The notes beneath the pieces were generated by a model. The model saw only the letters and a program-made list of their open reading frames with translations. It made no database searches and was not told the DNA's origin. The translations under genes and the position numbers were made by a program. A stretch of 64,000 nt of DNA from Paenibacillus amylolyticus (GTDB lineage: Bacteria; Bacillota; Bacilli; Paenibacillales; Paenibacillaceae): contig NZ_RIAS01000002.1 in NCBI RefSeq assembly GCF_003719335.1, positions 1 to 64,000 on the forward strand, written 5' to 3'. Of this stretch, positions 51,765-60,366 are shown piece by piece; within the stretch, counting starts at the first letter, position 1; the number at the start of each line of letters is the position of its first letter.

Positions 51765-52754
51765 TTAACCCGTCAGGACAGGATTCCTCTCAATCCATTT
51801 TCCTAATATTTCATCAATTCGAGTGAGGATATCCTGATCCAGTTTCACACCGGAAGCTTTTACATTTTCCAGTACTTGTTCTGGCCCGGATGCCCCAATA
51901 ATCACTGAGCTGACATAAGGATGATGAAGAACCCAGGCAACAGCGAGTTGAGGAAGAGTCAGACCTAGTTCCTTCGCTAGAGGAAGAAGCTGTTGTACAG
52001 CAGTCAGCACATCATCGTGCAACCAATGACCGGCGAGCTTGTTGAAGAATGGTTTCCCTGCTTTGGCTGCTGCCCGTGATCCGGGCGGCACTGCTGAATA
52101 CGGAAGGTATTTACCCGATAGTATGCCTTGAGCGAGTGGAGACCATGTAATCTGTCCCAGACCTGCTTGTACGCTTGCTGGCACAACTTCTTGCTCAATT
52201 ACACGCCATAACATCGAATACTGCGGCTGACTCGCGATGAAAGGTACACGCAACTCTTTAGCTAGTGCGGAGCCTTGCTCAATCTGAGCAGCTGTCCATT
52301 CGCTAACCCCGATATAATGAACCTTGCCTTGACGAACAAGATCAGCAAACGCAAGGAATGTCTCTTCCAGTGGAGTGTGTGGATCATAGCGGTGAGCGTA
52401 ATAGACATCGATATAATCCGTTTGCAATCGTTGTAATGAAGCACTGCAGGCTTCCATAATATGTTTGCGGGAAAGTCCTCTGTTATTGTGACCTGGACCG
52501 GTTGGATGACAGACTTTGGTGCATAGTTCAATACTCTCTCTTGGTACTCCCTTGAGAACCTCTCCCAACACAGTTTCCGCCTTGGTATTCGAATATACGT
52601 CTGCCGTATCAAATGTCGTAATACCTGCCTCCAATGCAGCTTGGACACAAGCTTGTGCTGTTGGATCGTCAACTTGTGATCCATGTGTAATCCAGTTGCC
52701 CAGCGAAATCTCACTGACGGTTAAACCGCTGTTTCCCAATTTGCGATATTCCAT
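51765..52754 (-). CDS. aldo/keto reductase (Kv-beta-like)
   Basis: A 329-residue NADPH-dependent (alpha/beta)8-barrel reductase. The catalytic tetrad is visible: Asp and Tyr in TTFDTADVYSN (about 47-57), Lys in ELCTKVCHP (about 80) and His in YYAHRYDP (about 118). QPQYSMLWR and WSPLAQGILSGKYLP are typical of the potassium-channel beta-subunit/YghZ branch. GAGGAGG precedes the ATG. Only 6 bases separate its stop from the convergent LysR stop, and no terminator is seen there. Confidence 0.9.
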   Translation of the reverse strand: MEYRKLGNSGLTVSEISLGNWITHGSQVDDPTAQACVQAALEAGITTFDTADVYSNTKAETVLGEVLKGVPRESIELCTKVCHPTGPGHNNRGLSRKHIMEACSASLQRLQTDYIDVYYAHRYDPHTPLEETFLAFADLVRQGKVHYIGVSEWTAAQIEQGSALAKELRVPFIASQPQYSMLWRVIEQEVVPASVQAGLGQITWSPLAQGILSGKYLPYSAVPPGSRAAAKAGKPFFNKLAGHWLHDDVLTAVQQLLPLAKELGLTLPQLAVAWVLHHPYVSSVIIGASGPEQVLENVKASGVKLDQDILTRIDEILGKWIERNPVLTG

Positions 52755-52860
52755 TTGTCATGCCTCCTCACTCATCTGGACTTCATTGTAGCAAGTGCAG
52801 ATGATCAGGTGAAATATCTATTAAGCACATGATTGATATGAAAAACATATCACAGGTTAA

Positions 52861-53892
52861 TCAGCTCTCCTGAATATATTTACGATAGAGGGCAGGCGTG
52901 ATTTCCTCGAACTTTTTAAATATTTTAATAAAATACCCCGCTTCATTAAATCCCAACTCATCGCTGATCTGCGAAACAGGCATGTCTGTGACCTCCAGCA
53001 GCTGCTTGGCCCACTTGATTTTGAGCTTGGCGAGATACGTGGTGAAATTTTCACCCGTCTCCTTGGCAAATAATCTGCTGAAATAGCTTGGACTCAAGTG
53101 GCACAGATCGGCTGCCTGCTTTAGCGATACTTGTTCGCTCTTATGGCTATGGATATATTCAAAAGCAGGCTGGAGTACCGGATTGAGACTCTCTGTATCA
53201 CTTGGACTATTTTTGAGATAAGCATCCGCAATGGCATTGGTCATTTCCTTTTTGATCGACTCGATGTTACGGATCGAATACCCCGGCAGGATGGTGGACA
53301 AGTTGACGGATTCCTGATTGCCAGAAGCTTTTTCGAACATCTCCACCAGCAAGTTTTTGTTCAAGGCTTCCTCCACAATATAGTTGCAGAGCAGCGACAG
53401 CATATTCGAAATCTTTACAATCTCCTCATACGTCATGACAGGTAATTGGTCGTAATCTGCCTGCAACTCCTTCATTTTCGCATCATGCATCGGTACGTTT
53501 TTGGACGTCACGATCTGCTCCAGATCGCTCCCCTTCTCGGGATCGGCCAGTTTGACTTGTCCAGCCATCACCGCGCCAATATATTTCCCATCAATGGTAA
53601 TTGGAATCGCAATATCAATGATATTGAAATGACAGAGATAAACGTAAGGCTCGTTAAGGCGAACAGCCTCCAGACCGCCGCGAGAATCACACTTTTGACA
53701 ATAGGGAAGGAGCTCGGGGTCTTTGCGAACGTTCTGGCAGAATGCTTGACAGCTGCTATGGCTGGTAACGGGTATGCCTTTATAATCGACGGTAAGAATG
53801 GCAAGTTTGGTGACGGTGGCAAGGGAATCTTGAAGGCGTTTCCACTTGTCTAGATCCAGTATTTTATTGATGTGCAGATATTCTTTAATCAT
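52861..53892 (-). CDS. PocR-domain AraC-family regulator
   Basis: A 343-residue regulator. Residues about 10-170 fit the PocR sensor domain (LDLDKWKRLQDSLATVTKLAILTVDYKGIPVTSHSSCQAFC, CQKCDSRGG, PYVYLCHFNIIDIAIPITIDGKYIGAVMAGQV), a PAS-like fold proposed to bind small hydrocarbons such as propanediol or glycerol. The C-terminal AraC domain (about 240-343) has two helix-turn-helices (VSLKQAADLCHLSPSYFSRLFAKETG; PVSQISDELGFNEAGYFIKIFKKFEEITPALYRK). It is divergent from gldA-dhaKL, which fits a glycerol- or dihydroxyacetone-sensing activator. GGAGGT precedes the ATG. Confidence 0.9.
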   Translation of the reverse strand: MIKEYLHINKILDLDKWKRLQDSLATVTKLAILTVDYKGIPVTSHSSCQAFCQNVRKDPELLPYCQKCDSRGGLEAVRLNEPYVYLCHFNIIDIAIPITIDGKYIGAVMAGQVKLADPEKGSDLEQIVTSKNVPMHDAKMKELQADYDQLPVMTYEEIVKISNMLSLLCNYIVEEALNKNLLVEMFEKASGNQESVNLSTILPGYSIRNIESIKKEMTNAIADAYLKNSPSDTESLNPVLQPAFEYIHSHKSEQVSLKQAADLCHLSPSYFSRLFAKETGENFTTYLAKLKIKWAKQLLEVTDMPVSQISDELGFNEAGYFIKIFKKFEEITPALYRKYIQES

Positions 53893-54259
53893 GTGAAAAA
53901 CCTCCGTAGCAGATCGAACTCATCGATCGGAGAGTCGTTAAAAAGTTAAAAGTTGTACATATTAAGACGTGAACAGGACGGGTAATGGAAAATAGGAGGT
54001 CAAAATTCAACCATCTCATGACAATAACATACCACGATTATGCGAAAAAGCAAAAAATTACGATTGCAAATTATAATAATTTGTTATCAAAGTCCACTGT
54101 AAACCTCTTGTTTCTGCGTTATATTTAGGTCAATTGCAACAGTTAAAATTTGATGTAACACGGAGCAAGGCCGCTTCACCTTTGAATTTCAGTTAAGAGG
54201 GACGAGTGCTGCCGCGCAAAACATTCTATTAAATCTACTTTTAGGAGGCATATCATATT
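53893..54259. promoter_or_regulatory. divergent control region of the PocR gene and gldA
   Basis: A 367-base AT-rich gap. It holds a perfect dyad CAAATTAT-A-ATAATTTG (54067-54083), which includes a TATAAT. I see no exact cre site and no good -35/-10 pair for gldA. AGGAGG at 54243-54248 is the gldA ribosome binding site. Confidence 0.5.
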
Positions 54260-55399
54260 ATGAGAAAAGCATTTATCAGCCCAACCAAATACGTGCAAGG
54301 CGAAGACGAATTGTTGAACCTGGGTTATTTCGTAAAATCCTTCGGAGATTCTGCATTGTTGATTGCACACCCGGATGATGTACAGCGTGTCAAAGCCAAG
54401 CTGGATGCAACAGCAGAAAAATTCAATATCACGTTTGTTGAAAGCGGTTTTAGAGGTGAATGTTCACGTGAGGAAGTTGCTCGTTTGCAAGAAATCGCGA
54501 AAGAAAAAGGCTGCACATGCACGATCGGTCTCGGTGGCGGTAAAGCCATTGATGCCGCGAAATGTGTTGCTGAAGGCGATGCACTGATCATCTGCCCAAC
54601 GATTGCAGCAACAGACGCACCGACAAGTCACTCGGCAGTATTGTACACACCAGAAGGTTCTTTTGACGATTACGCATACTTCAAGCAAAGCCCAAGCGTG
54701 GTGCTCGTAGATACAACCGTTATCGCTAATGCACCAACACGTTTCCTCGTATCCGGTATGGGAGATGCATTGTCCACATACTTCGAGGCAAGAGCAACAG
54801 CGAAATCCTATTCCCGTGTGAATGCAAGTCTGCCAATGGGTTCCCGCGAAGGGTACACGCCTTCTGCTGTAGGAACCAACGCAGCGCTGGCGCTTGCTAA
54901 ATTGTGTTACGAAATGCTGCTTACGGACGGCGCCAAAGCAAAAGTAGCGAGCGACAGCAACGTGGTAACTCAAGCCCTGGAAAACATCGTAGAAACGAAC
55001 ATCCTGTTGTCTGGTCTTGGATTCGAAAGCGGCGGTCTGGCTGCAGCTCACGCGATTCACAATGGTCTGACGGTTCTGGAAGGTACACACCACTATTTCC
55101 ACGGTGAAAAAGTATCCTTCGGTACGATTGCACAGCTCGTACTTGAAAATGCACCAACCGAAGAATTGCACCAAGTGATGGACTTCTGTCTTTCCGTAGG
55201 ATTGCCTGTAAGTCTTGCAGATATCGGCGTAGAAACCATTACACAAGAAGAATTGTTGAAAGTAGCAGAGATTGCGTGCATTCCAGAGGAATCCATCCAC
55301 GCGATGCCATTCCCGATTACAGTTCCTGAAGTAGCCGCAGCGATTGCAGCAGCTGACCGAATCGGACGGGAGTACAAAGCTCGCCAGGAGGCAAAATAA
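54260..55399 (+). CDS. gldA: glycerol dehydrogenase
   Basis: A 379-residue NAD-dependent, zinc-containing dehydrogenase of the iron-alcohol-dehydrogenase-like family; oxidises glycerol to dihydroxyacetone. Motifs: MRKAFISPTKYVQGEDEL at the start, GLGGGKAIDAAKCVAE near 93 (NAD), PTIAATDAPTSHSAVLYTPEG near 114-134, SGMGDALSTYFEARA near 168 (Zn Asp), AAHAIHNGL near 252 and YFHGEKVSFGTIAQL near 268 (Zn His). The stop is directly followed by the dhaK ATG (TAA-ATG), so product flows straight to the kinase. Confidence 0.95.
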   Translation: MRKAFISPTKYVQGEDELLNLGYFVKSFGDSALLIAHPDDVQRVKAKLDATAEKFNITFVESGFRGECSREEVARLQEIAKEKGCTCTIGLGGGKAIDAAKCVAEGDALIICPTIAATDAPTSHSAVLYTPEGSFDDYAYFKQSPSVVLVDTTVIANAPTRFLVSGMGDALSTYFEARATAKSYSRVNASLPMGSREGYTPSAVGTNAALALAKLCYEMLLTDGAKAKVASDSNVVTQALENIVETNILLSGLGFESGGLAAAHAIHNGLTVLEGTHHYFHGEKVSFGTIAQLVLENAPTEELHQVMDFCLSVGLPVSLADIGVETITQEELLKVAEIACIPEESIHAMPFPITVPEVAAAIAAADRIGREYKARQEAK

Positions 55400-57169
55400 A
55401 TGAAAAAAATCATCAACCAGGCTGAACATGTTGTCATGGAAATGTGCAACGGGATTGCGCTCGCGCACCCGGAGCTGGAATTCCTAAAAAAATATAAAGT
55501 GATCAAACGCAGAGAGATTCAAACTGACAAAGTCAGCCTGATCAGCGGCGGCGGCAGCGGTCACGAGCCAGCACATGCAGGTTATGTGGGTAAAGGTATG
55601 CTGGATGCGGCTGTGTGCGGAGATGTATTTGCATCCCCTTCCCAAATCCAGGTTTATCAAGCGATCAAAGCAACGGCAAGCAACAAAGGTACACTGCTTA
55701 TCATCAAAAACTACAGCGGCGACATGATGAACTTCAAAAACGCAGCACATCTGGCTGAAGAAGATGGCATCAACGTGCAATATGTACGTGTGGAAGATGA
55801 CATCGCTGTGCAAGACAGCTTGTACACGGTAGGACGCCGCGGTGTAGCTGGAACTGTTCTGGTTCACAAAATTGCCGGTGCCGCAGCAGAAGAAGGACGC
55901 AGCCTGGAAGAAGTGAAGGCTGTTGCCGAGAAAGCGGCGCAGAACGTGCGTAGTATCGGCTTTGGTTTCACTTCTTGTACGGTTCCTGCCAAAGGAACAC
56001 CAACCTTCGAAATTGCGGAAGACGAGATGGAGTTTGGCGTTGGTATTCACGGTGAGCCTGGTATTCGCCGGGAGAAAATCGTCTCTGCAGATGAGCTTGC
56101 AGGACGTATGGTTTCCGCATTGCTCAAAGATATGAAGCTGGATCAAAATGCGTCCGCCGAGATCGCTGTGCTTGTGAACGGTTTTGGTGCGACCCCTCTG
56201 CAAGAGCTGTACTTGCTCAACAACTCGGTTCAACGTGAGCTTGCAGGACATGCAGGTCTTAACGTAGCGACGACATTTGTAGGCAACTACATGACCAGTA
56301 TCGACATGGCAGGTGCATCAGTTACCATTCTGAAGCTTGATGATGAATTGAAAATCTTGTTGTTTAAGGAAAGCGACACACCTGCGTTTAAAGTGTCCGG
56401 CCCTCCAGTGGCGCAAGTTGCTTACTCCGAAGCGCTGGAAGCGGTTGTGACTGAGGATGCTCCAGTATCTTATGAAGTGCAGACGGATGCGTCAGCAGCT
56501 GTTGTTGAAAACAATCAGTTCTCACTGGATAACATGGTTTACCTGATCGATAAAATGGGCGAGATCATCATCAAGAACGAAGTACCGTTCTGTGAACTGG
56601 ATTCCCATGCCGGTGACGGCGATTTCGGAATGAGTGTAGCCAAAGGCTTCCGTCAATTGAAGCGTGAGTGGAACCACATCGTTAACGAAGAGAAAAAAGA
56701 TATCGGTTCATTCCTCGATGCATGCTCTCTCGTCATCATGGAGTATTGCGGCGGAGCATCCGGCCCAATCTGGGGTTCGGCATTCCGTGCAGCGGGCAAA
56801 GCGGCAGGTGAGAAACAACAGTTGAATGTCGCTGAGTTTGCTGAAATAATGCAGGCAGCGGTTCAAGGCATTCAAGCAACAGGTGAACGTTCCTTCGGAC
56901 GCGGTGCAGTTGTGGGTGACAAAACGCTGATCGATGCACTCGTTCCATGCGCAGATGCCTGGAAGCAAAGTGCAGCGTCTGGCGACGACTTCAAAACTGC
57001 ATTTGCCAAAGGTGCAGCAGCAGCGGTTGATGGTGCGAAGAAAACGGAAGATATCGTAGCACGTATGGGACGCGCAGGTACGGTCGGTGACCGCAGCCTG
57101 GGATATCCGGATGCTGGCGCGTATGCGCTGGGTGTTATTTTCACCGAACTGTCCGAGTCTTTGAAGTAA
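55400..57169 (+). CDS. dhaK: dihydroxyacetone kinase, DhaK-DhaL fusion, ATP-dependent
   Basis: A 589-residue single-chain kinase that phosphorylates dihydroxyacetone to DHAP for glycolysis. The DhaK part (about 1-330) has the GGGSGHEPAHAGYVGKGMLDAAVCGDVFASPS signature near 50-81 and the substrate-binding His in VGIHGEPGIRREK near 215. The DhaL part (about 370-589) has the nucleotide and Mg site ELDSHAGDGDFGMSVAKGF near 400 and SGPIWGSAF near 454, and ends TVGDRSLGYPDAGAYALGVIF. The fused form uses ATP rather than a PTS phosphodonor. Same operon as gldA; together with the PocR-type regulator this is an oxidative glycerol route. Confidence 0.93.
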   Translation: MKKIINQAEHVVMEMCNGIALAHPELEFLKKYKVIKRREIQTDKVSLISGGGSGHEPAHAGYVGKGMLDAAVCGDVFASPSQIQVYQAIKATASNKGTLLIIKNYSGDMMNFKNAAHLAEEDGINVQYVRVEDDIAVQDSLYTVGRRGVAGTVLVHKIAGAAAEEGRSLEEVKAVAEKAAQNVRSIGFGFTSCTVPAKGTPTFEIAEDEMEFGVGIHGEPGIRREKIVSADELAGRMVSALLKDMKLDQNASAEIAVLVNGFGATPLQELYLLNNSVQRELAGHAGLNVATTFVGNYMTSIDMAGASVTILKLDDELKILLFKESDTPAFKVSGPPVAQVAYSEALEAVVTEDAPVSYEVQTDASAAVVENNQFSLDNMVYLIDKMGEIIIKNEVPFCELDSHAGDGDFGMSVAKGFRQLKREWNHIVNEEKKDIGSFLDACSLVIMEYCGGASGPIWGSAFRAAGKAAGEKQQLNVAEFAEIMQAAVQGIQATGERSFGRGAVVGDKTLIDALVPCADAWKQSAASGDDFKTAFAKGAAAAVDGAKKTEDIVARMGRAGTVGDRSLGYPDAGAYALGVIFTELSESLK

Positions 57170-57242
57170 GAGAGGATTCATTGAATTTGCTTGCATGACG
57201 ATATAGATTATACAGAACGATACAGATATGAACTGACACAGG

Positions 57243-57283
57243 TGACGGCGCCGGAGTCCGGCGTCGTTATGTGTGCTTTTTTT
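57243..57283 (+). terminator. terminator of gldA-dhaK
   Basis: GACGGCGCCGG (57244-57254) pairs with CCGGCGTCGTT (57258-57268), 11 bp with G:U pairs, then a stretch of T at 57277-57283. Confidence 0.75.
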
Positions 57284-57460
57284 AGGCCATATGAGTCAAT
57301 ATTTACATGTACTCATTTACATCCAATTCGAATAGTTAAATTTAGATTTATTGTTGGCTTGTATTGTTAACTGCATTATGACATGCTGTTTCGCTCATTT
57401 CCTCGAGGGAAGCGTATGCATAGTGATATCTATTTATCTATATAATTTGAACTAAAGATT

Positions 57461-57607
57461 TTACACAGTCCACTCCGATGACAGAAGAACCTTCCAATCG
57501 CTGTTATCCCCAGATTTTTTGGATTCCCTTTTCCAAAAGGAAAAATCCGGTGATAAAGGCGAGCGCTTCGCTTTTCCAGGTTTTTTCTGTCCTCTCCGTT
57601 ATTGTGT
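57461..57607 (+). repeat. intergenic structured repeat, copy A
   Basis: Homologous to copy B at 59838-60064. Shared blocks in the same order: TTACAC-x-CACTCCGATG at the left, TTATCCCC-GATT then AATCCGGTGATAA (arms of a hairpin, 57504-57555), a GAGCG...GCTT region, then CAGG-TTTT-TCTGTC-CT-CGTT at the right end. The 170 bases before it (57284-57460) hold nothing recognised. It lies upstream of the hydrolase gene. Confidence 0.65.
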
Positions 57608-57660
57608 AAAAGAATAGTTCAAGTTATATCGCATTTTATATTACTTAAAGGAGCCAACCA

Positions 57661-59808
57661 ATGAGAACAGTCACATCATTCTTGAAGAAACCGCAGGGGT
57701 TGCTGGTTTTATCACTTGTTCTGGTCATTTTCGGCAGTTTGTTCGCCGGCATGTTCAACACATCCTTCTATTCCGTTAAGGTTAAAGAGATCAAATTCAA
57801 GGCCGATCACGGAACATTATCGGGTCTGCTGTACATGCCGAAAGGCGCGGGCGCTGATGATAAAAGGCCAGTAATTATTACAACACATGGTTATTTGAAC
57901 ACGAAAGAAATGCAGGATGCACCTGCCATTGAGATGTCCAGACGTGGTTACATCGTGCTCGCACTTGATATGTATGATCACGGGGATTCCCGCTGGAGTG
58001 CACCTATTCCAGTGAAAGATATGTTCGGCACATTCTGGATTTATTCGCAATTCGATGCAGCTAAATATATCTATGATCAGGACTTCACGAAAAAGGATGA
58101 CAAGGGTAACGCGTACGTTGCCGTTAGCGGTCACTCCATGGGCGGATTCTCGACACTGCTCTCCATGTACATGGATGAGATGACTTCACTGCAAACAGGA
58201 CACCGCATGATCTATACAGGGATCTCTGTAGGCGCGGATTATTCGTATGCAGCAGCCGTGGCTCCGCAAGATCAGCTACAAGCAGCTTTTGGAAGCCGTA
58301 CAGTGGGTATGATTGCGGGTAAGTATGACGAGTTTTTCTTCAATAAATCCGACGAAGAGAAAACAGCCGCTGAAAAAGAAATCAAAGGTACCGTGATGCG
58401 CAAGGATTTTGCCGCAACGATTTCGGGTAAAACATTCCTCGGACTGGCAGCAGATGCGCCAAGAGCGGAAACGGACAAGTTTACAGAAGTACAGTCCGGA
58501 GACCTGTTAGTGGATGGCAAAGTAGTACGCCCTTCGCAAACGGGCGAGCACATCATGTTCACACCGAATCAGACTCACCCGTGGAACCATTTTTCACCAA
58601 CGACAACGGGACATCTGATCGACTTTTACGCGCATGCTTTCAATGGGGTAACTTCACCGAACCAGACCAATGTAAATCTGGGATCGGGAAATCAGATCTG
58701 GTGGGCGAAGGAAGCCTTTAACTTTGTAGCCTTGATCGGTTTCTTCCTGATGATTGTACCGTTGATTACGTTGTTGCTCAGATTGCCATTGCTGCGTAAA
58801 GCGGTTAGCAGCGAGATTGCAACAGTATCCGCTGCCGTAAGCGGCAAGCAAAAAACAATGTACTGGCTCGCGATTGCGTTCAGCACGCTGATTCCGGCTA
58901 TTCTTTTCCCAACGCTGATGGATAAATCGGCAGACGGATTGAATGTATTGCGTATCATTGCTCTGATCTTGTTGATCGTAAGTGTGCTTGGTGCAGTCAT
59001 TGGATTTATCTTGGCTGGAAGCAAAAAGAATGATTTTGCGGCAAGCCGCCGGATGAAAAACATGGGCGTAGGCAGCGTGCTGCTGGCCATTGTATCTCTG
59101 GTCATGTGGGTTGTGTTTAACTATGCGAGCAAAATTGTCGTTACAGGCACATACTTCAATGAACCAACGACGAACCAGATCGTATACTGGGCGCTGGTAT
59201 CGGCATTGATTATGATTCTGGTGACCTTTGCATTCCACTATTTCTCCAAAAAAGATGCAGGTACCCGTTTCAGTGATTACGGAATCAGCTTGAATATCGG
59301 AACAATCATTGCCAGCCTTGTAACAGCTGTACTCGCTATTGTAATCGGGTATGCACTGCTGTTCGCGGTACAGGCGATCTTCGGAACGGACTTCCGTATC
59401 TGGACATTTGCGGTACGTACGTTTGAACAGGCACATTTCGTGACTGCACTGCGTTATGCACCACTGTTCCTGATCTATTACTTTGTGAGTGCCATTGCTC
59501 TGAACGCCAATACGCGCGGCAAACGCGGCGGTATGTTCCTTGCTATTGTACTGAATGTGGGCGGACTGGTATTGTGGATGCTGGCACAGTATGGCAAAGA
59601 CTTTATGACAGGTGTGGCGCTGTATCCAACTCAAGCACTGAACGGCATCCTGTTGTTCGCACTGGTGCCATGTCTGATCATTGCTGCCGTATACGCACGC
59701 AAATTGTTTGAAAAAACGAACAATGTATGGCTCGCGGCATTTGTTAATACGTTGCTGTTTACAATGGTGACGGTGGCCAATACCGTCCTCTTCTGGAACT
59801 TGGTTTAA
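57661..59808 (+). CDS. alpha/beta hydrolase fused to a multi-spanning membrane domain
   Basis: A 715-residue membrane protein. One span at about 13-33; then an alpha/beta hydrolase domain (about 45-340) with VIITTHGYLNTKEMQD (oxyanion region), LDMYDHGDSRW, the nucleophile elbow GHSMGG near 158-163, and a likely catalytic His in NQTHPWNHFSPTTTGH near 303-318. From about 358 to the end there are nine or ten hydrophobic spans (for example FVALIGFFLMIVPLITLLLRLPLL and ILLFALVPCLIIAAVYA) that I cannot assign to a known transporter. The hydrolase part probably faces outside. AAAGGAG precedes the ATG. It stands alone and is flanked on both sides by copies of the same intergenic repeat. Substrate unknown; peptide or ester hydrolysis is possible. 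Confidence 0.8.
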   Translation: MRTVTSFLKKPQGLLVLSLVLVIFGSLFAGMFNTSFYSVKVKEIKFKADHGTLSGLLYMPKGAGADDKRPVIITTHGYLNTKEMQDAPAIEMSRRGYIVLALDMYDHGDSRWSAPIPVKDMFGTFWIYSQFDAAKYIYDQDFTKKDDKGNAYVAVSGHSMGGFSTLLSMYMDEMTSLQTGHRMIYTGISVGADYSYAAAVAPQDQLQAAFGSRTVGMIAGKYDEFFFNKSDEEKTAAEKEIKGTVMRKDFAATISGKTFLGLAADAPRAETDKFTEVQSGDLLVDGKVVRPSQTGEHIMFTPNQTHPWNHFSPTTTGHLIDFYAHAFNGVTSPNQTNVNLGSGNQIWWAKEAFNFVALIGFFLMIVPLITLLLRLPLLRKAVSSEIATVSAAVSGKQKTMYWLAIAFSTLIPAILFPTLMDKSADGLNVLRIIALILLIVSVLGAVIGFILAGSKKNDFAASRRMKNMGVGSVLLAIVSLVMWVVFNYASKIVVTGTYFNEPTTNQIVYWALVSALIMILVTFAFHYFSKKDAGTRFSDYGISLNIGTIIASLVTAVLAIVIGYALLFAVQAIFGTDFRIWTFAVRTFEQAHFVTALRYAPLFLIYYFVSAIALNANTRGKRGGMFLAIVLNVGGLVLWMLAQYGKDFMTGVALYPTQALNGILLFALVPCLIIAAVYARKLFEKTNNVWLAAFVNTLLFTMVTVANTVLFWNLV

Positions 59809-59837
59809 TGTGAAAAAAGATATGGCGTGGCTTGTAG

Positions 59838-60064
59838 ATTACACTGCTCACTCCGATGGCTGACTATGCTGGTTGTGGTAGACACATGGGAACGTTACAG
59901 CCAAAAAACCTTTCGATCGCCCTTATCCCCGGATTATGTTGATTGATCCCCTGAAGGGAACAATCCGGTGATAAGCGTCTGCTTCCGATGCAGCTTTCTT
60001 GCAGAAAGCTTTTGAGCGAACGCTATGCTTCTTCAGGTCCTTTTTGTCTGCTTCGTTCTTGGTG
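59838..60064 (+). repeat. intergenic structured repeat, copy B
   Basis: Second copy of the repeat at 57461-57607, longer by inserted segments. Shared: TTACACTGCTCACTCCGATG (59838), TTATCCCCGGATT (59922-59934) pairing with AATCCGGTGATAA (59962-59974) with one mismatch, and CAGG-TCCTTTTTGTC-TGCTTCGTT at the right. It also holds AGCTTTC/GAAAGCT, a small terminator-like hairpin (59993-60012). Confidence 0.65.
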
Positions 60065-60121
60065 TCTACAGGCGAGCATTAGTCTTCCATCTCCGTTCCG
60101 GTGTAATGAACGGGCGACATA

Positions 60122-60148
60122 TCCAACGTTTTCAGATTAAACGTTGGA
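60122..60148. repeat. perfect hairpin next to the terminator
   Basis: TCCAACGTTT (60122-60131) and AAACGTTGGA (60139-60148), 10 bp perfect arms with a 7-base loop, immediately before the terminator. No T-run follows; role unknown. Confidence 0.5.
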
Positions 60149-60152
60149 TAGT

Positions 60153-60196
60153 AAAAAGACCGTTCTGTAGGCTTGGCTTACAGAGCGGTCTTTTTA
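60153..60196. terminator. strong terminator upstream of alaX
   Basis: AAAAAGACCG-TTCTGTAGGC pairs with GCTTACAGAGCGGTCTTTTT around a short loop; A and T runs on both sides, so it can act in both directions. It ends transcripts about 385 bases after the hydrolase gene. Confidence 0.82.
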
Positions 60197-60366
60197 TATT
60201 GAGTAGACCGGAACCAAAGAATTTAATAGATAGCTTATCATTTGCAAGATGATCTCAACTGCATAGATGTAGAGATAGAAGTGGCAATATTGGCTTTCGC
60301 TATGGGAAATAGTGTAATCTGAGAGTAGATGTAACTTACTTGAACGAGAAGGGACGAATCCATTCA

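Noticed and set aside
54001..54259. CcpA cre site before gldA
   Set aside because: No sequence fits the cre consensus with its central CG and flanking half-sites.
54464..55468. 334-codon open frame antisense to gldA
   Set aside because: Overlaps the well-supported gldA; the translation is Cys- and Phe-rich with no motif, as expected for antisense of a codon-biased gene.
58654..59634. 326-codon open frame antisense to the hydrolase membrane domain
   Set aside because: The reverse of hydrophobic codons gives a Gln/His/Arg-rich translation; no start signal.
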